Counted from the first letter of the stretch, positions 49,286-58,827 are shown. The stretch: DNA of 64,000 nucleotides from Solwaraspora sp. WMMD791 (GCF_029581195.1 NZ_CP120737.1:1054001-1118000), one strand, 5' to 3'. Notes: a model not told the origin generated them from the sequence alone. Numbers and translations are program-made.

Positions 49286-49308
49286 TTTGCCTAAAGGCAT
49301 TAGGCAAA
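49286..49308. promoter_or_regulatory. Perfect operator palindrome between FBP and TetR genes
   Basis: TTTGCCTAA-AGGCA-TTAGGCAAA: 9-bp arms, 5-bp centre. GATAAT (49311-49316) just downstream is a good -10 for the TetR gene, so a bound repressor would cover its -35 region. It is probably the target of that regulator and controls both genes. Confidence 0.7.
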
Positions 49309-49350
49309 TGGATAATGTGTCATGGATACGGTGCGAGAGGAGACGTCGCG

Positions 49351-49920
49351 GTGCCACGTGCGGGGTTGAACACCGAGAAGGTGACCACAGCCGGTGCGGA
49401 GCTGGCCGATGAGGTCGGGTTCGACCAGGTCACCGTCTCCGCACTGGCCCGTCGCTTCGGCGTCACCGTCGCCAGCCTGTACTCACACGTCCGCAGCGGC
49501 CACGACCTCAGGACCCGGATCGCCCTGCTCGCCCTGACCGAGCTCGCCGACCGGGCCACCGACGCCGCCGCCGGGCGCTCCGGCAAGCAGGCCTTGACCG
49601 CCATCGCCGACGTCTACCGTGACTACGCCCGCGAACACCCTGGTCGTTACGCCGCGGCCAGGCTGCGACTCGACCCGACCACCGCCGCGGCCAGCGCCGG
49701 AGGTCGGCACAGCCGGTTGCTCCGCGCGGTGCTGCGCGGATACCAGCTGCCCGAACCGGAGCAGACCCATGCCGTACGGCTGATCGGCGGCGCCATCCAC
49801 GGCTACGTCAGCCTGGAAACCAGCGGCGGATTCGACCACAGTGACCCCGATCCGCAGGAAAGCTGGTCGCGCGCCCTGGACGCGCTCGACGCCCTGCTGC
49901 GCAACTGGCCGACAAACTGA
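49351..49920 (+). CDS. TetR/AcrR family regulator
   Basis: A 189-residue repressor. An HTH (EVGFDQVTVSALARRFGVTV and ASLYSHVRSGHDL) is followed by a helical ligand-binding domain with the WHG-type signature (AVRLIGGAIHGYVSLETSGG). The GTG at 49351 follows GAGAGGAGACG. The perfect palindrome and -10 box upstream point to autoregulation, with the FBP zinc-finger gene as second target. The ligand is unknown. Confidence 0.92.
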   Translation: MPRAGLNTEKVTTAGAELADEVGFDQVTVSALARRFGVTVASLYSHVRSGHDLRTRIALLALTELADRATDAAAGRSGKQALTAIADVYRDYAREHPGRYAAARLRLDPTTAAASAGGRHSRLLRAVLRGYQLPEPEQTHAVRLIGGAIHGYVSLETSGGFDHSDPDPQESWSRALDALDALLRNWPTN

Positions 49921-49992
49921 CCCCTGGTGCTGCCGGGGTGATCACCCGACCCTATGTAGCGAAAAAACGGAGGGTCGGCTAGGTTCCATGCC

Positions 49993-50322
49993 GTGATAAC
50001 CCCCGTACGCACCACCACGGCTGTGGTCACGGTGCTCGCCGCACTGCTGGAGCAGCCCGACACCGACCGGTACGGCACCGACCTGATGCGGGCCACCGGC
50101 TACCCCAGCGGCACCCTGTATCCGATCCTGCACCGGCTGCAGAAGGCCGGCTGGGTCGAGGCGGCCTGGGAGCAGATCGACCCGGTCGCCGCCGGACGTC
50201 CCGCCCGGCGCTACTACCGGCTCACCGCCGACGGCGCCGAAGCCGCCACCGCAGAAATCACCGCGCTGCGCCGGCAACTCGCCAAGGCACAACAGCCCAC
50301 CACCAAGGTACGGCCGGCATGA
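49993..50322 (+). CDS. PadR family transcriptional regulator
   Basis: A 109-residue winged-HTH protein. ERYGTDLMRATGYPSGTLYP-like text is present (DRYGTDLMRATGYPSGTLYP, then ILHRLQKAGWVEAAWE), followed by GRPARRYYRLTADGAE, the PadR wing. Its stop overlaps the ATG of a large membrane protein gene, a regular PadR-membrane pair in actinobacteria. The GTG at 49993 lies close behind a possible -10 (TAGGTT), so the transcript may be leaderless. Confidence 0.92.
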   Translation: MITPVRTTTAVVTVLAALLEQPDTDRYGTDLMRATGYPSGTLYPILHRLQKAGWVEAAWEQIDPVAAGRPARRYYRLTADGAEAATAEITALRRQLAKAQQPTTKVRPA

Positions 50323-52241
50323 CCGCCCTCACCGACTGGTGCCTGCGGATCGCCGCGCGACGCTGGCCGGCCGACGTACGCGCCGACATGCTCGCCCAGT
50401 GGCACGCCGAACTCGTCTGGCTGGCACAGCAGGGCCGGCACGTCGAACGCCTCCGGTTCGCGGTCAGCCTGGCCTGCGTGTCGCCGGCCATCGACGACGT
50501 ACCCCACGGGTGGCGGGACGACCGGCCCGGACCCGACGCCGTGCTGCGGCCCGCAGCGGCGCTGCTGCTCATCGGCACAGCGGTGGTCGCCTTCGGCACA
50601 CTGGCCCCGGCCAACCTGCTGCTGGAGCAGGTGTCCGGGATGTCGTTCGGCGACCCGGGCCAGCCGCTGCCCGCCGGGGCGGTCGACGCCGTACTCATGG
50701 TGGTGTTCTGCCTGATGGCCGGGCGTGCACTCGGCCGGCGGCTACCGATGGCGGCGGCACACACCGGGCGGTTCGGTCCGGCCGGGTCCGCCGCGTACGC
50801 CGCCGTGCCCGTCGCCGTCGCGTTCGTCCTCGGTTCGCTGCCCAGCCCGTACGCGCCGTCGCTGGCCGCGTCGACGGTGGCCGTGCTCGGGTGGACGGCC
50901 GCGACGGCCGCCCTGGCGGTCGGTGCCGCCCGGCAGGCCGCGAACACACGGCGTGGCCGGGGGATCGCGCTGGCCGTCTGCGGTGTTCCCGCTGCGGCGG
51001 TGGCCGCCGCGCTTCCCGCCGCCTGGGTCGCTTCGCTGGCGATGCCCGGCACCGACCAGGTGCTGTCGTCGGTCGGCTGGTTCGTGGTTCCGCTGGTCCC
51101 ACTGGGCACGCTGGTGGTGGCCTACGGCTGGGCGGCGGCGCGACACCGGCCCCCGGTCGACGCCGCCGCTGCGGCGGCCGACGGACACACCGCGGCGCCG
51201 GCCCGCGCGGCGCTGCCGGCCCCGGTCCTCGCCGCCGGTGTCGCCCTGCTCACCGCGGCGGTCACCTTCTGGGCGTACGCCGTCGCGGTGCTCACCCCGG
51301 CGATGCCCGCAGTGTCCCGCCGGGCCCCGATGCCCGGCGGCGACGGCGAGATCTACGTGTGGGTCGCCGAGCTGCGGTGGGCCGCCATCGTGCTCACCGG
51401 GTTGGCGCTGCTGGCGGCCACCGCGCACCGGCGACGCGCCGGGTACGGTGCCGGCGCGCTGACCGGGATGCTGCTCGTCGCAGACAGCGTGATCGGCCGG
51501 ACCGACCCGGACCTGCGGCTGCCGCTCGTCGTGGGAGCGCTCGCCGTCGGCGCGAGCTGGCTGCTCACCGGCCACCCCGGCCCGGCCACCCCCGCCGGGA
51601 CCCGACGGTTGCGGCTGCGCCTCGGTACGGCGGCCATCGCCAGCGCGGCCTGCGCACCCGTGCTGTTCGCCCAGGGCACCCCGACGGTCAACCACGCGTT
51701 CCTGCCCGTCGGGCTGCCCGCCGGCACCGTCGCCGTGGCGGTCGGATTCGCGGTGCTCGCCGCCGTCGCCGCGCTCGCCGCCCGACGTGACCGGCTGCCG
51801 CGCCCGGCGGCGGTGGCCCTGCTGGTGGCACCCACGGTGACCCTGGCAGGGCTGGGCGTCTATCTCGGCAACGGCGCGGACAGCACCGTCCCGGTGTTCG
51901 CGGTCCTGTTGACGGTGCCGCTGGCGATGACCGTCATCGGCGTGCTGCGGGACCGGAACCGCCCGGCAGGCATGTGGTGGACGGCGAGCGTTTTGTCCGC
52001 GCTGGCCGCCCCACCGGTGATCTTCGTCGCCGCGTTGCTGCTGATGCCCGTCCCGTCGGCGCTGTTCGTCCTGGCCGGCACCGGCTACCCGGCGGACGGC
52101 GTCTCCGTCCTGCCGGGAATGGCGCTGATCGCCGTACCGGTCGGTGCCGTCGTCGCCCACGCCGTCGTGTCCCCGCCCGGCCAGCCGGCCACGGCCGACG
52201 ACCCGTTGGTGGACCTGGCGGGGCGGCCGGCGCCGGCCTGA
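50319..52241 (+). CDS. Multi-pass membrane protein paired with PadR
   Basis: A 640-residue protein. Residues 1-70 form a cytoplasmic N-terminal region (WCLRIAARRWPADVRADMLA, QWHAELVWLAQQG) seen in proteins co-encoded with PadR regulators, and about 13-14 hydrophobic helices follow. There is no recognised transporter motif. The ATG overlaps the PadR stop, so both are translated together. It may sense or respond to membrane stress, but function is unassigned. Confidence 0.75.
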   Translation: MTALTDWCLRIAARRWPADVRADMLAQWHAELVWLAQQGRHVERLRFAVSLACVSPAIDDVPHGWRDDRPGPDAVLRPAAALLLIGTAVVAFGTLAPANLLLEQVSGMSFGDPGQPLPAGAVDAVLMVVFCLMAGRALGRRLPMAAAHTGRFGPAGSAAYAAVPVAVAFVLGSLPSPYAPSLAASTVAVLGWTAATAALAVGAARQAANTRRGRGIALAVCGVPAAAVAAALPAAWVASLAMPGTDQVLSSVGWFVVPLVPLGTLVVAYGWAAARHRPPVDAAAAAADGHTAAPARAALPAPVLAAGVALLTAAVTFWAYAVAVLTPAMPAVSRRAPMPGGDGEIYVWVAELRWAAIVLTGLALLAATAHRRRAGYGAGALTGMLLVADSVIGRTDPDLRLPLVVGALAVGASWLLTGHPGPATPAGTRRLRLRLGTAAIASAACAPVLFAQGTPTVNHAFLPVGLPAGTVAVAVGFAVLAAVAALAARRDRLPRPAAVALLVAPTVTLAGLGVYLGNGADSTVPVFAVLLTVPLAMTVIGVLRDRNRPAGMWWTASVLSALAAPPVIFVAALLLMPVPSALFVLAGTGYPADGVSVLPGMALIAVPVGAVVAHAVVSPPGQPATADDPLVDLAGRPAPA

Positions 52242-52267
52242 ACCGGTCAGCGCGCACGGCTGGGTCG

Positions 52268-53272
52268 TCAGCGCACGTTGAAGCCAGCGGCCCAGCCGGT
52301 CAGGTCGGCCACGGTCACGTTGCCGCCACACAGCACCAGGCCGATCCGGGCGTGCGGGCCGACCTGGTCGACCACCCGGCGGGCCGCCGGCAGCAGGCAG
52401 CCGGCGGCCGGCTCCGCCCACACCTTGGCGTGCTCGGCCAGCTCCACGCTGCCCCGCACCGCTTCGGCGTCGGAAACCACCAGCACGTCGGTGACCAGCG
52501 TCGACACGTGGTCGAGGGTCAGCTGGGACACCATCGGCGCGCTCAGCGTGGTCACGATCGACGACAGCTCCACCGGCACCGGGGCACCGGCCGCGCGGGC
52601 CTGCGCCATCGCCTGCGCGCCGTTGGTCTCCACGCCCCAGATCCGGGTGCCCGGCGCGCGGGCGTGCAACGCGGCCGCCACTCCGGAGATCAACGCCCCG
52701 CCGCCGATGCTGACCAGCACGTCGGTCGGCGCGGTCGCCGGGTCGGCGCCGGCTGCGCCGTCGGCCTCAGCGCCGAACGCGTCGTCGGCGAACTCCAGAC
52801 CGACGGTGCCCTGTCCGGCGACCACGACCGGGTCGTCGAACGGGTGCACCAGCGTCAGCCCCTCGGACCGCAGCCGGTCCATCAGGTCGAACGCCGCGCC
52901 CATGCCGTCGACCAGCCGGACCGTCGCCCCGGCGTCGCGGGCGATCTCGGTGGCCCGCGCCGGCGCGCTCGTCGGCATCACCACGGTGGCCTTCACGTCC
53001 AGGGCCTGCGCCATCACCGCCACGGCGATGCCGTGGTTGCCGCCGCTGACCGCCACCACACCGGCGGCGCGCTGCGCGTCGTCGAGAGTCAGCAGCTTCG
53101 CCGCCGCACCCCGCGCCTTGAACGACCCGGTACGCTGCAGCAACTCCAGCTTCGCCGTCACCGGCACACCGAGCAGGTCCGACAGCCCCGGGCTGGGCAC
53201 CGTCGGGGTCCGTACGACGTGCCCGGCGATCCGCCGCGCCGCCGCCTCGATCTCCGCAAGCTCGATCGTCAT
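52268..53272 (-). CDS. Threonine/serine ammonia-lyase-like PLP enzyme
   Basis: A 334-residue fold-type II PLP enzyme. TGSFKARGA contains the PLP lysine, VSGGNHGIAVA the substrate loop, SIGGGALISG the phosphate-binding glycine loop, and VLCGGNV the ring-nitrogen region. There is no ACT regulatory domain, so it is like catabolic threonine dehydratase or serine racemase rather than biosynthetic IlvA. It converts threonine or serine to a keto acid plus ammonia, or racemises serine. The ATG at 53272 fits; the frame upstream is non-coding. Confidence 0.88.
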   Translation of the reverse strand: MTIELAEIEAAARRIAGHVVRTPTVPSPGLSDLLGVPVTAKLELLQRTGSFKARGAAAKLLTLDDAQRAAGVVAVSGGNHGIAVAVMAQALDVKATVVMPTSAPARATEIARDAGATVRLVDGMGAAFDLMDRLRSEGLTLVHPFDDPVVVAGQGTVGLEFADDAFGAEADGAAGADPATAPTDVLVSIGGGALISGVAAALHARAPGTRIWGVETNGAQAMAQARAAGAPVPVELSSIVTTLSAPMVSQLTLDHVSTLVTDVLVVSDAEAVRGSVELAEHAKVWAEPAAGCLLPAARRVVDQVGPHARIGLVLCGGNVTVADLTGWAAGFNVR

Positions 53273-53376
53273 CCGGCTCTCCCCCGTACCTGCCGTTGAG
53301 CGGCAACGCCCCAGTATGCCCGGCCGCACCGCAGCCTTCGACCCGGCCGGGTCGGAGCCGGCCGGGATCAGCACGA

Positions 53377-53725
53377 TCAGCCTGCCGGTCCCGCCCCGGC
53401 GGCCCGGTCACGCAGCTCCCACCGCGTATTGCCGTCCCAGGTCTGCGGCGCCGCGTCCAGGCACCGGCGCACGGTGTGCTCACCGGTCACGCCGCTGGGA
53501 CAGCAGAAGATCCGCGCCGGCCAGGTGCTCACCGCCGAGCTGCCCGGTGTCCAGATCGATGGACTGGTGGTCGCCGAGCGCCACACCGGTTCCGGTACCG
53601 ACCTCGACCCACCCCGGCGCTCGGGCCACCGCCGAACCGGTGCCGCGCAACGCCGCCGACGTCACCCCGACGGCGGCGGCGACCAGCAGCGCGGCGGCGG
53701 TCACCCACCTGCCGCGGCGGTTCAC
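53377..53725 (-). pseudogene. Frameshifted small membrane/secreted protein after Hsp70-propeller
   Basis: The GTG at 53725 opens MNRRGRWVTAAALLVAAAVG and VTSAALRGTGSAV, a signal-anchor, then VALGDHQSIDLDTGQLGGEH and LAGADLLL before leaving frame near 53505-53520. The next frame continues FCCPSGVTGEHTVRRCLDAA and PQTWDGNTRWELRDRAAGAG to the TGA at 53377. Together they would form one protein of about 115 residues with paired cysteines. It lies 16 bases after the Hsp70-propeller gene, likely in its operon. A real mutation or a sequencing error are both possible. Confidence 0.55.
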
Positions 53726-53741
53726 CCCCGGCGCGGCAAGG

Positions 53742-56501
53742 TCAGCCCAGGTCGGCGGGGACGGTCAGCACCCGTACCTGATGGTCGGCGGTGACCACGG
53801 CGACGGTGTCACCGTCGAGCACCACCCGCTGCACCCCGGCGGTCTCCAGGTCCGCGCCGACGTCGACGGCGGCGCTGCGGCGGCCGGTCGCCGTGTCCCA
53901 GACGGCGACCTGCGGCACGGCCGTGCTGGTGGTCACGTCGACCCGGATGCTCACCACCGCCGCCCGGCCGGCACCGGTCGCGGCGGCCGAACCATGATCA
54001 CCGGCCGGTACGACCTCCGTACCGTCGTCGAAGGAGAGCAGTACGAAGTCGTCGACGGTGTCGAACGTCTGGTCACCGAAGAGCAGCGCGTCGGGGCCGG
54101 CGTACCAGTTGGCGTCAACGCCGGAGTCGGTGGTCCGTTTCCACGCCTCGGTGCCGTCGGTGGTGCGCACCGCGACCGTCCGGTACGCGGTGCCTTCGAC
54201 CGCCACGCACACCAGTCGCGGGCCGCACGCCTTGACCCGTTCGATGGTGTCGGCACCGGCGAACGGCACCTCCCACTTCTTGGTGAACCCGTCCAGGTCG
54301 TAGGCGGCCAGCACGGCGCGCCCCGGCGAGGCGTCGTCGGAGAGCTTGCCGATGGCCAGCCCGTCGTAGACCGTCCACCGTTCGTGGTCCAACGGCAGGT
54401 CACCGTCGCTGACCGGCCGGCCGTCGCCGGCGTCCAGGACGACACCCCGGCCGCTGCCCTCGTTGAGCTCCACGACCCGCTCCGCGGCGGCGTGCCGGTT
54501 GTCGGCCAGGGCGTGTTCGGCGGCGGGCAGCAGCCCGGCGCCGTCGGGCACGGTGGCACCGTCGGTCCAGACGCTGACCGGCCGGATCCGTTCGGCGTCG
54601 ATGATCAGCAGGTCGTCGTCGGGCGCCTCGCGGCGCCACCGCTGCTCACCGGTGGTCAGGTCGACCCGGGCGACCGCGTTGTCGAAGATGCCGTCGCGGA
54701 CCTCCACGACCACGTCGGTGCCGACGTACACCACGTCGGTGAAGGTCTCCCAGCTGCGTTTCCACTTGACGGTGCCGTCGGTGGCGTCGAGGACGACCCG
54801 CATGTCGTCGCCGGAGTCGGTGGCCGAGTCGGCCGCGTCGACGACGAGCAGCCCGCCGACGGCGGTCAGGGCCACCTCGGTCGGTTCGACGTCCAGGTCG
54901 ACGTTCCAGACCGGGTCACCGCCACCGGCCGGGACGGCGGTGACGGTGGTCGCGCCGACCCGCACGGCCGCGTACACCGCCAGGTCACCGGCGACGGTGA
55001 CCGTCGAGGCGATCGTGCCGGCCGGCAACGTGACCTCATGGGTCGGGGTCAGGCCGGCGCCGACGGCCGGGTCGCCGCCGAGGAACCCGCCGAACAGGCC
55101 GGTGCCGGTGCTGTCACCGGCGCCGTCGTCGCGGTCGAGAATCCGGTCCAGTAGCCGACCATTGGTCAGCCCGATGACGCCGACGAGGGTCAGCACCACG
55201 GCGGCGGCGACCGCCGCGACCCACCGGCCGACCCGCCGACGCGGGCCCTCGGCCCGCGCATCCGACGGGTCCGTCGGTCCGGCCGCCACCGGCCCGGCGG
55301 ACGACGGGTACGGGCGCACCGGCTGCCCGTACGGCCCCGGTGACGTCGGTGCCGCCCCGGTGGACGGTGCCGCGAAGAACGGGGTGGCCGTCGACGGTGC
55401 CGGCGCAGACATCGCCGGATCGTGGTGCAGCGCCCCGTACGCCACCGGCAGTTCCGGCTGCTCCGGCACGGACGCGGCGACGCCGAGCCGAGCGTGCAAC
55501 CGGCTGGCGACCAGCGGCATCCGGCTCGCCCCGCCGACCAGCAGCAGCCCCGCGAGGTCCGCCGGCGCCACCCCGGCCAGTTGCAGCACCCGGCGGGTCT
55601 CGTCGACAGCCCGGTCGACCAGCGGCCCGGCGATGCGGTCCAGTTCCTCCCGGGTCAGATGCATCGGGTCGTCCCGGCCCGGCACCGTCACCGGCGCCAC
55701 CGAGGTCCGCGACAACATCTCCTTCGCCGCCCGCACCTCGGCCCAGAAGGCGTGCCGGTCCCGGCGGTCGGCGGCGGTCACCGGCCGGTCCAACCGGGCC
55801 CACAGCTGCGGATCCCGGGTCGAGACCAGCTGACCCAGATGCGCGACGAGAGCGTTGTCGACGTCGAGACCACCCAGGTCGTCCAGGCCACCGGTGGCCA
55901 GCACCCGCAGCCCGCCGACCCGGCCGGCACCGGCCGGCTCGTTACGGACCACCGCCACGTCCAGGGTGCCGCCGCCGAAGTCGAACACCGCCAGGGCACC
56001 GCCGGGTGGGACCTGCTGCCCGAGGACCCGTACGCAGTAGGTGGCCGCGGCGATCGGCTCGTCCAGCAGCCGCACCGGGCCCAGCCCGGCGGCGTCGGCC
56101 GCCGCCCGCAGCAGGTCCCGCCGGGGCGTACCCCAGTCCGCCGGGCAGGTCAGCACGGTCGCGCCGACCGGATGCACCCCGGCCAGCGCGGCCTCCCCGG
56201 CGACCCGGCGCAGACTCGCCGCCAGCAGCTGCGCCACCGGCAGCTCCCGGTCGCCCAGCAGCACCGCGCCGTCGTCGATGTGCCGTTTCGGGTGCGGCTC
56301 GAACCGCTGCGGCTCCCCGGCGGCCAACCGCTGCGCGTCACGTCCGGTGTGGATGGTGCCGACGGCGTCGACGAAGACCCCGGACGCCAACAGCGGCGAC
56401 CCGTCGAACAGCAGCGTCCGGGGCGGCTCGTCGCCACGGCGGACCGTGGCGACGGTGTGCGTGGTACCCAGGTCGACGGCGAGCCGTACCGGTCCATTCA
56501 C
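53742..56501 (-). CDS. Hsp70-type ATPase fused to an extracytoplasmic beta-propeller
   Basis: A 919-residue protein. The DnaK-like domain (residues 1-390) has VRLAVDLGTTHTVATV, AVFDFGGGTLDVAVV and GLLLVGGASRMPL, with no peptide-binding domain. A Pro/Ala-rich linker leads to one membrane helix (WVAAVAAAVVLTLVGVIGL, about residue 470). The outer 440 residues form PQQ-like propeller blades (LVVDAADS, DATDGTVKWKRSW, DLTTGEQRWRRE, TTDGTEAWKRTT). The design suggests a transmembrane sensor linking an outside ligand to an inside actin-fold ATPase. The GTG at 56501 follows AGGACGACACC. A smaller paralogue is at 23586-24884. Confidence 0.87.
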   Translation of the reverse strand: MNGPVRLAVDLGTTHTVATVRRGDEPPRTLLFDGSPLLASGVFVDAVGTIHTGRDAQRLAAGEPQRFEPHPKRHIDDGAVLLGDRELPVAQLLAASLRRVAGEAALAGVHPVGATVLTCPADWGTPRRDLLRAAADAAGLGPVRLLDEPIAAATYCVRVLGQQVPPGGALAVFDFGGGTLDVAVVRNEPAGAGRVGGLRVLATGGLDDLGGLDVDNALVAHLGQLVSTRDPQLWARLDRPVTAADRRDRHAFWAEVRAAKEMLSRTSVAPVTVPGRDDPMHLTREELDRIAGPLVDRAVDETRRVLQLAGVAPADLAGLLLVGGASRMPLVASRLHARLGVAASVPEQPELPVAYGALHHDPAMSAPAPSTATPFFAAPSTGAAPTSPGPYGQPVRPYPSSAGPVAAGPTDPSDARAEGPRRRVGRWVAAVAAAVVLTLVGVIGLTNGRLLDRILDRDDGAGDSTGTGLFGGFLGGDPAVGAGLTPTHEVTLPAGTIASTVTVAGDLAVYAAVRVGATTVTAVPAGGGDPVWNVDLDVEPTEVALTAVGGLLVVDAADSATDSGDDMRVVLDATDGTVKWKRSWETFTDVVYVGTDVVVEVRDGIFDNAVARVDLTTGEQRWRREAPDDDLLIIDAERIRPVSVWTDGATVPDGAGLLPAAEHALADNRHAAAERVVELNEGSGRGVVLDAGDGRPVSDGDLPLDHERWTVYDGLAIGKLSDDASPGRAVLAAYDLDGFTKKWEVPFAGADTIERVKACGPRLVCVAVEGTAYRTVAVRTTDGTEAWKRTTDSGVDANWYAGPDALLFGDQTFDTVDDFVLLSFDDGTEVVPAGDHGSAAATGAGRAAVVSIRVDVTTSTAVPQVAVWDTATGRRSAAVDVGADLETAGVQRVVLDGDTVAVVTADHQVRVLTVPADLG

Positions 56502-56563
56502 GGTGGGTGTCGTCCTTTCCCGGTCAGGACCGGTGCCATCGTCGTGCTGCGTCGGCGGGCATG

Positions 56564-56974
56564 CTATCTGCCGGCCGCCACCGCCGTGTCGGCGCCGAGC
56601 TGGCGCAACACCCGGGTACGCAGCGTCTCGTACTGGTCGCGGCACCGCACCGGCGGACCCTCCGGCCGGGCCACGACCTCGCCGGCGGTGATCTGCTCGT
56701 GCGGCCCGAACTGGTCACGGGTCAGGTCGATCTCGACCACGCCGAGCCGGTTCCACCAGTGGTGGCCGGTACGCCGCCCGTCGGCGTGCACCTCGCCGCG
56801 CAGCAGGTCACCGCCGAGCAGGTCGTGCAGCACCAGGGCGGTGACGCCGCACTGGCCGCGCGCCGGGTTGCCGGTGTGCCAGTCGGCCAGATCAGCCGGA
56901 TCGCAGGTGTCGGCGGACCAGGCGGAGCGGATGACACGTTCGATGTGGGTGAGGGTCCAGGTGCGGGGGAACAT
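56564..56974 (-). CDS. YunG-like hypothetical protein
   Basis: A 136-residue protein. IRSAWSADTCDPADLADWHT followed by GNPARGQCGVTALVLHDLLG and TGHHWWNRL show a conserved Cys (QCG) and His (HHWWN) in an arrangement like a small cysteine-peptidase fold. I recall it as YunG family, with moderate certainty. The ATG at 56974 gives the usual length; the frame is open further up without support. It is divergent from thymidine kinase and lies upstream of the Hsp70-propeller gene on the same strand. Confidence 0.7.
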   Translation of the reverse strand: MFPRTWTLTHIERVIRSAWSADTCDPADLADWHTGNPARGQCGVTALVLHDLLGGDLLRGEVHADGRRTGHHWWNRLGVVEIDLTRDQFGPHEQITAGEVVARPEGPPVRCRDQYETLRTRVLRQLGADTAVAAGR

Positions 56975-57092
56975 GGCGGCAGATCCTGCCACAGTGGTCC
57001 GACATTGCTTTCGCTTGCGCGGTCGGCGGTTGCCGGTCGCCAGTGGGCGGGGGTCGCCACCTGCCAGGTAACGGCTAGTAAGCTGCCCGGTC

Positions 57093-57797
57093 GTGACCGA
57101 CGACAGTCTGCGGGTGGTGTCCGGGCCGGCCAGTGGCGAACAGTCCGCGTTGGCGACCGCCTGCCTCGCCGCCGGTGACGGGCGGCTGCGCCACGGCGCG
57201 GCGTTGAAGTTCTTCTGGGGGCCGATGGACTGCGGCAAGTCGACCCTGGCCCTGCAGATGGACCACAACCACGCCCGGCAGGGCCGCCGGGGCCTGGTGC
57301 TGACCCGCAACGACCGGTCGATGGGCCCGCAGGTCACCACCCGGATCGGCCTGGCGCACTCGGCGATCGAGGTCACCGACGACCTCGATCTGGTGGCGCT
57401 GGTGCGGGGCCGCTGGGCCGACGGCACCCGCGTCGACTACCTCATCTGCGACGAGGCCTGTTTCTACACCGTCGCCCAGGTGGAGCAGATGGCCGACCTG
57501 GTGGACGGCTACGACGTCGACGTGTTCGCCTTCGGCCTGGCCAGCGACTTCCGGTCGACGTTGTTCCCGGCCGCGCAGCGACTGTTCGAACTCGCCGACG
57601 AGGTGTGCCGCATCCAGGTCGAGGTGCTGTGCTGGTGTGGCCGGCAGGGCCTGCTCAACGCCCGGGTCGTCGACGGGGTGGTGGCCCGCCACGGCGAACA
57701 GGTCGTCATCGGCGACACCGTCGACCACGCCGACGTGCGCTACCAGGTGCTGTGCCGCCGCCATCACCGCACCGGCGACCTCGGACCTGCGGAGTAG
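57093..57797 (+). CDS. tdk: Thymidine kinase
   Basis: A 234-residue type II (TK1-like) kinase that phosphorylates thymidine with ATP in nucleotide salvage. FFWGPMDCGKSTLALQMDHN is the P-loop region, LICDEACFYTVAQVEQMADL holds Walker B and the catalytic Glu, and the zinc site is EVLCWCGRQG with RYQVLCRRHH at the end. The N-terminus has about 38 extra residues compared with the shortest family members. The GTG is only about 12 bases after a TAGTAA -10-like box, so the message may be leaderless. Confidence 0.92.
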   Translation: MTDDSLRVVSGPASGEQSALATACLAAGDGRLRHGAALKFFWGPMDCGKSTLALQMDHNHARQGRRGLVLTRNDRSMGPQVTTRIGLAHSAIEVTDDLDLVALVRGRWADGTRVDYLICDEACFYTVAQVEQMADLVDGYDVDVFAFGLASDFRSTLFPAAQRLFELADEVCRIQVEVLCWCGRQGLLNARVVDGVVARHGEQVVIGDTVDHADVRYQVLCRRHHRTGDLGPAE

Positions 57798-57828
57798 CCG
57801 CGCGACCGGTAGCGACGTCGGTGGTCGA

Positions 57829-58827
57829 TCAGATCGGACCGAGGCGGGCCAGCAGCTCGGCCTCCCGCTGCGGGTCGAGCCCGACCGGTGGGCGGTCGGT
57901 GCGCTGCGGCGGCAGAGCGTCGAGGCCGCGCAGCCAGGCCCAGGTGTCGGCGACGGTGTCGGTGACCGGCCGGCAGCGCAGGCCGGTCGCGACCGCCCGG
58001 GACACGTCACCACGGTGCAGCGCGTCGTGGAGCTCACCCGGCGGCAGCCAGACCGGCAGCTCCGTCCAGGGCGCGATGCCGGCGTCAGCGATCACCGCCG
58101 GATCGACCCAGCGCAGCCGGGCGTGCGACCCGGTCACCCGTACGCAGGCCGCCAGCAGCTCCCCCATCGTGGTGTGACCGGGCGGGCTGACCACGTTGTA
58201 CGGCCCGGACCGGCCGGCAGCGGCCGCGTCGAGCGCCCAGGACGCCAGGTCCCGGGCGTCGACGTACTGCAACGGCAGGTCGGGTGGGCCGGGGGCGAGC
58301 ACCTGACCGCCCCGGGCGACACGGGTCAGCCACCACGGCAGCCGGCCGACGTCCTCGTACGGGCCGAGGATCAGCCCGGCGCGGGCCAGCAACGCCCGGT
58401 CGCCGAACGCGTCCAGCGCCGCCAGTTCACCGCCGCGTTTGGCCCGGGCGTAGTCGCCGTCGTCGGCGTCGTCGGCAGACGCGTCGACCAGTGGGGCGTC
58501 CTCGTCGGCGCCGGCCGGTGGCGCGAACACGTACACCGACCGGCTCGACACGTACGTGTAGTGCCCGACCCGGCCGCGCAGCAGCCGGGCCGCGTCGCGG
58601 ACCACCGACGGCGCACCCGACCAGGTGTCGACGGCCAGGTCCCAGTCACCGGTACGCAGCCCGGCGAGGCCGTCGACGGTGCTGCGGTCGCCGACGACAA
58701 CCTGCGTGCCGGCCGGCGCCGGCCGGTGGCCCCGGTGCAGCACGGTGACCGCCCAGCCACGGGCCAGTGCCGCCTCGACGACGCACCGGCCGACGAACCC
58801 CGTACCGCCCAGCATCAGCAACCGCAT
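57829..58827 (-). CDS. NAD-dependent epimerase/dehydratase family protein
   Basis: A 332-residue Rossmann-fold protein. [20 protein letters not shown] is the dinucleotide loop (GGTGFVG), [10 protein letters not shown] supplies Ser and Tyr, and [10 protein letters not shown] the YxxxK-like segment, though the catalytic Tyr is in DYARAK. It resembles extended SDRs acting on sugar nucleotides or mRNA-binding homologues of plants; the substrate is unknown. The ATG at 58827 matches the family start. It is divergent from the acyl-CoA dehydrogenase gene (116 bases). Confidence 0.85.
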   Translation of the reverse strand: MRLLMLGGTGFVGRCVVEAALARGWAVTVLHRGHRPAPAGTQVVVGDRSTVDGLAGLRTGDWDLAVDTWSGAPSVVRDAARLLRGRVGHYTYVSSRSVYVFAPPAGADEDAPLVDASADDADDGDYARAKRGGELAALDAFGDRALLARAGLILGPYEDVGRLPWWLTRVARGGQVLAPGPPDLPLQYVDARDLASWALDAAAAGRSGPYNVVSPPGHTTMGELLAACVRVTGSHARLRWVDPAVIADAGIAPWTELPVWLPPGELHDALHRGDVSRAVATGLRCRPVTDTVADTWAWLRGLDALPPQRTDRPPVGLDPQREAELLARLGPI

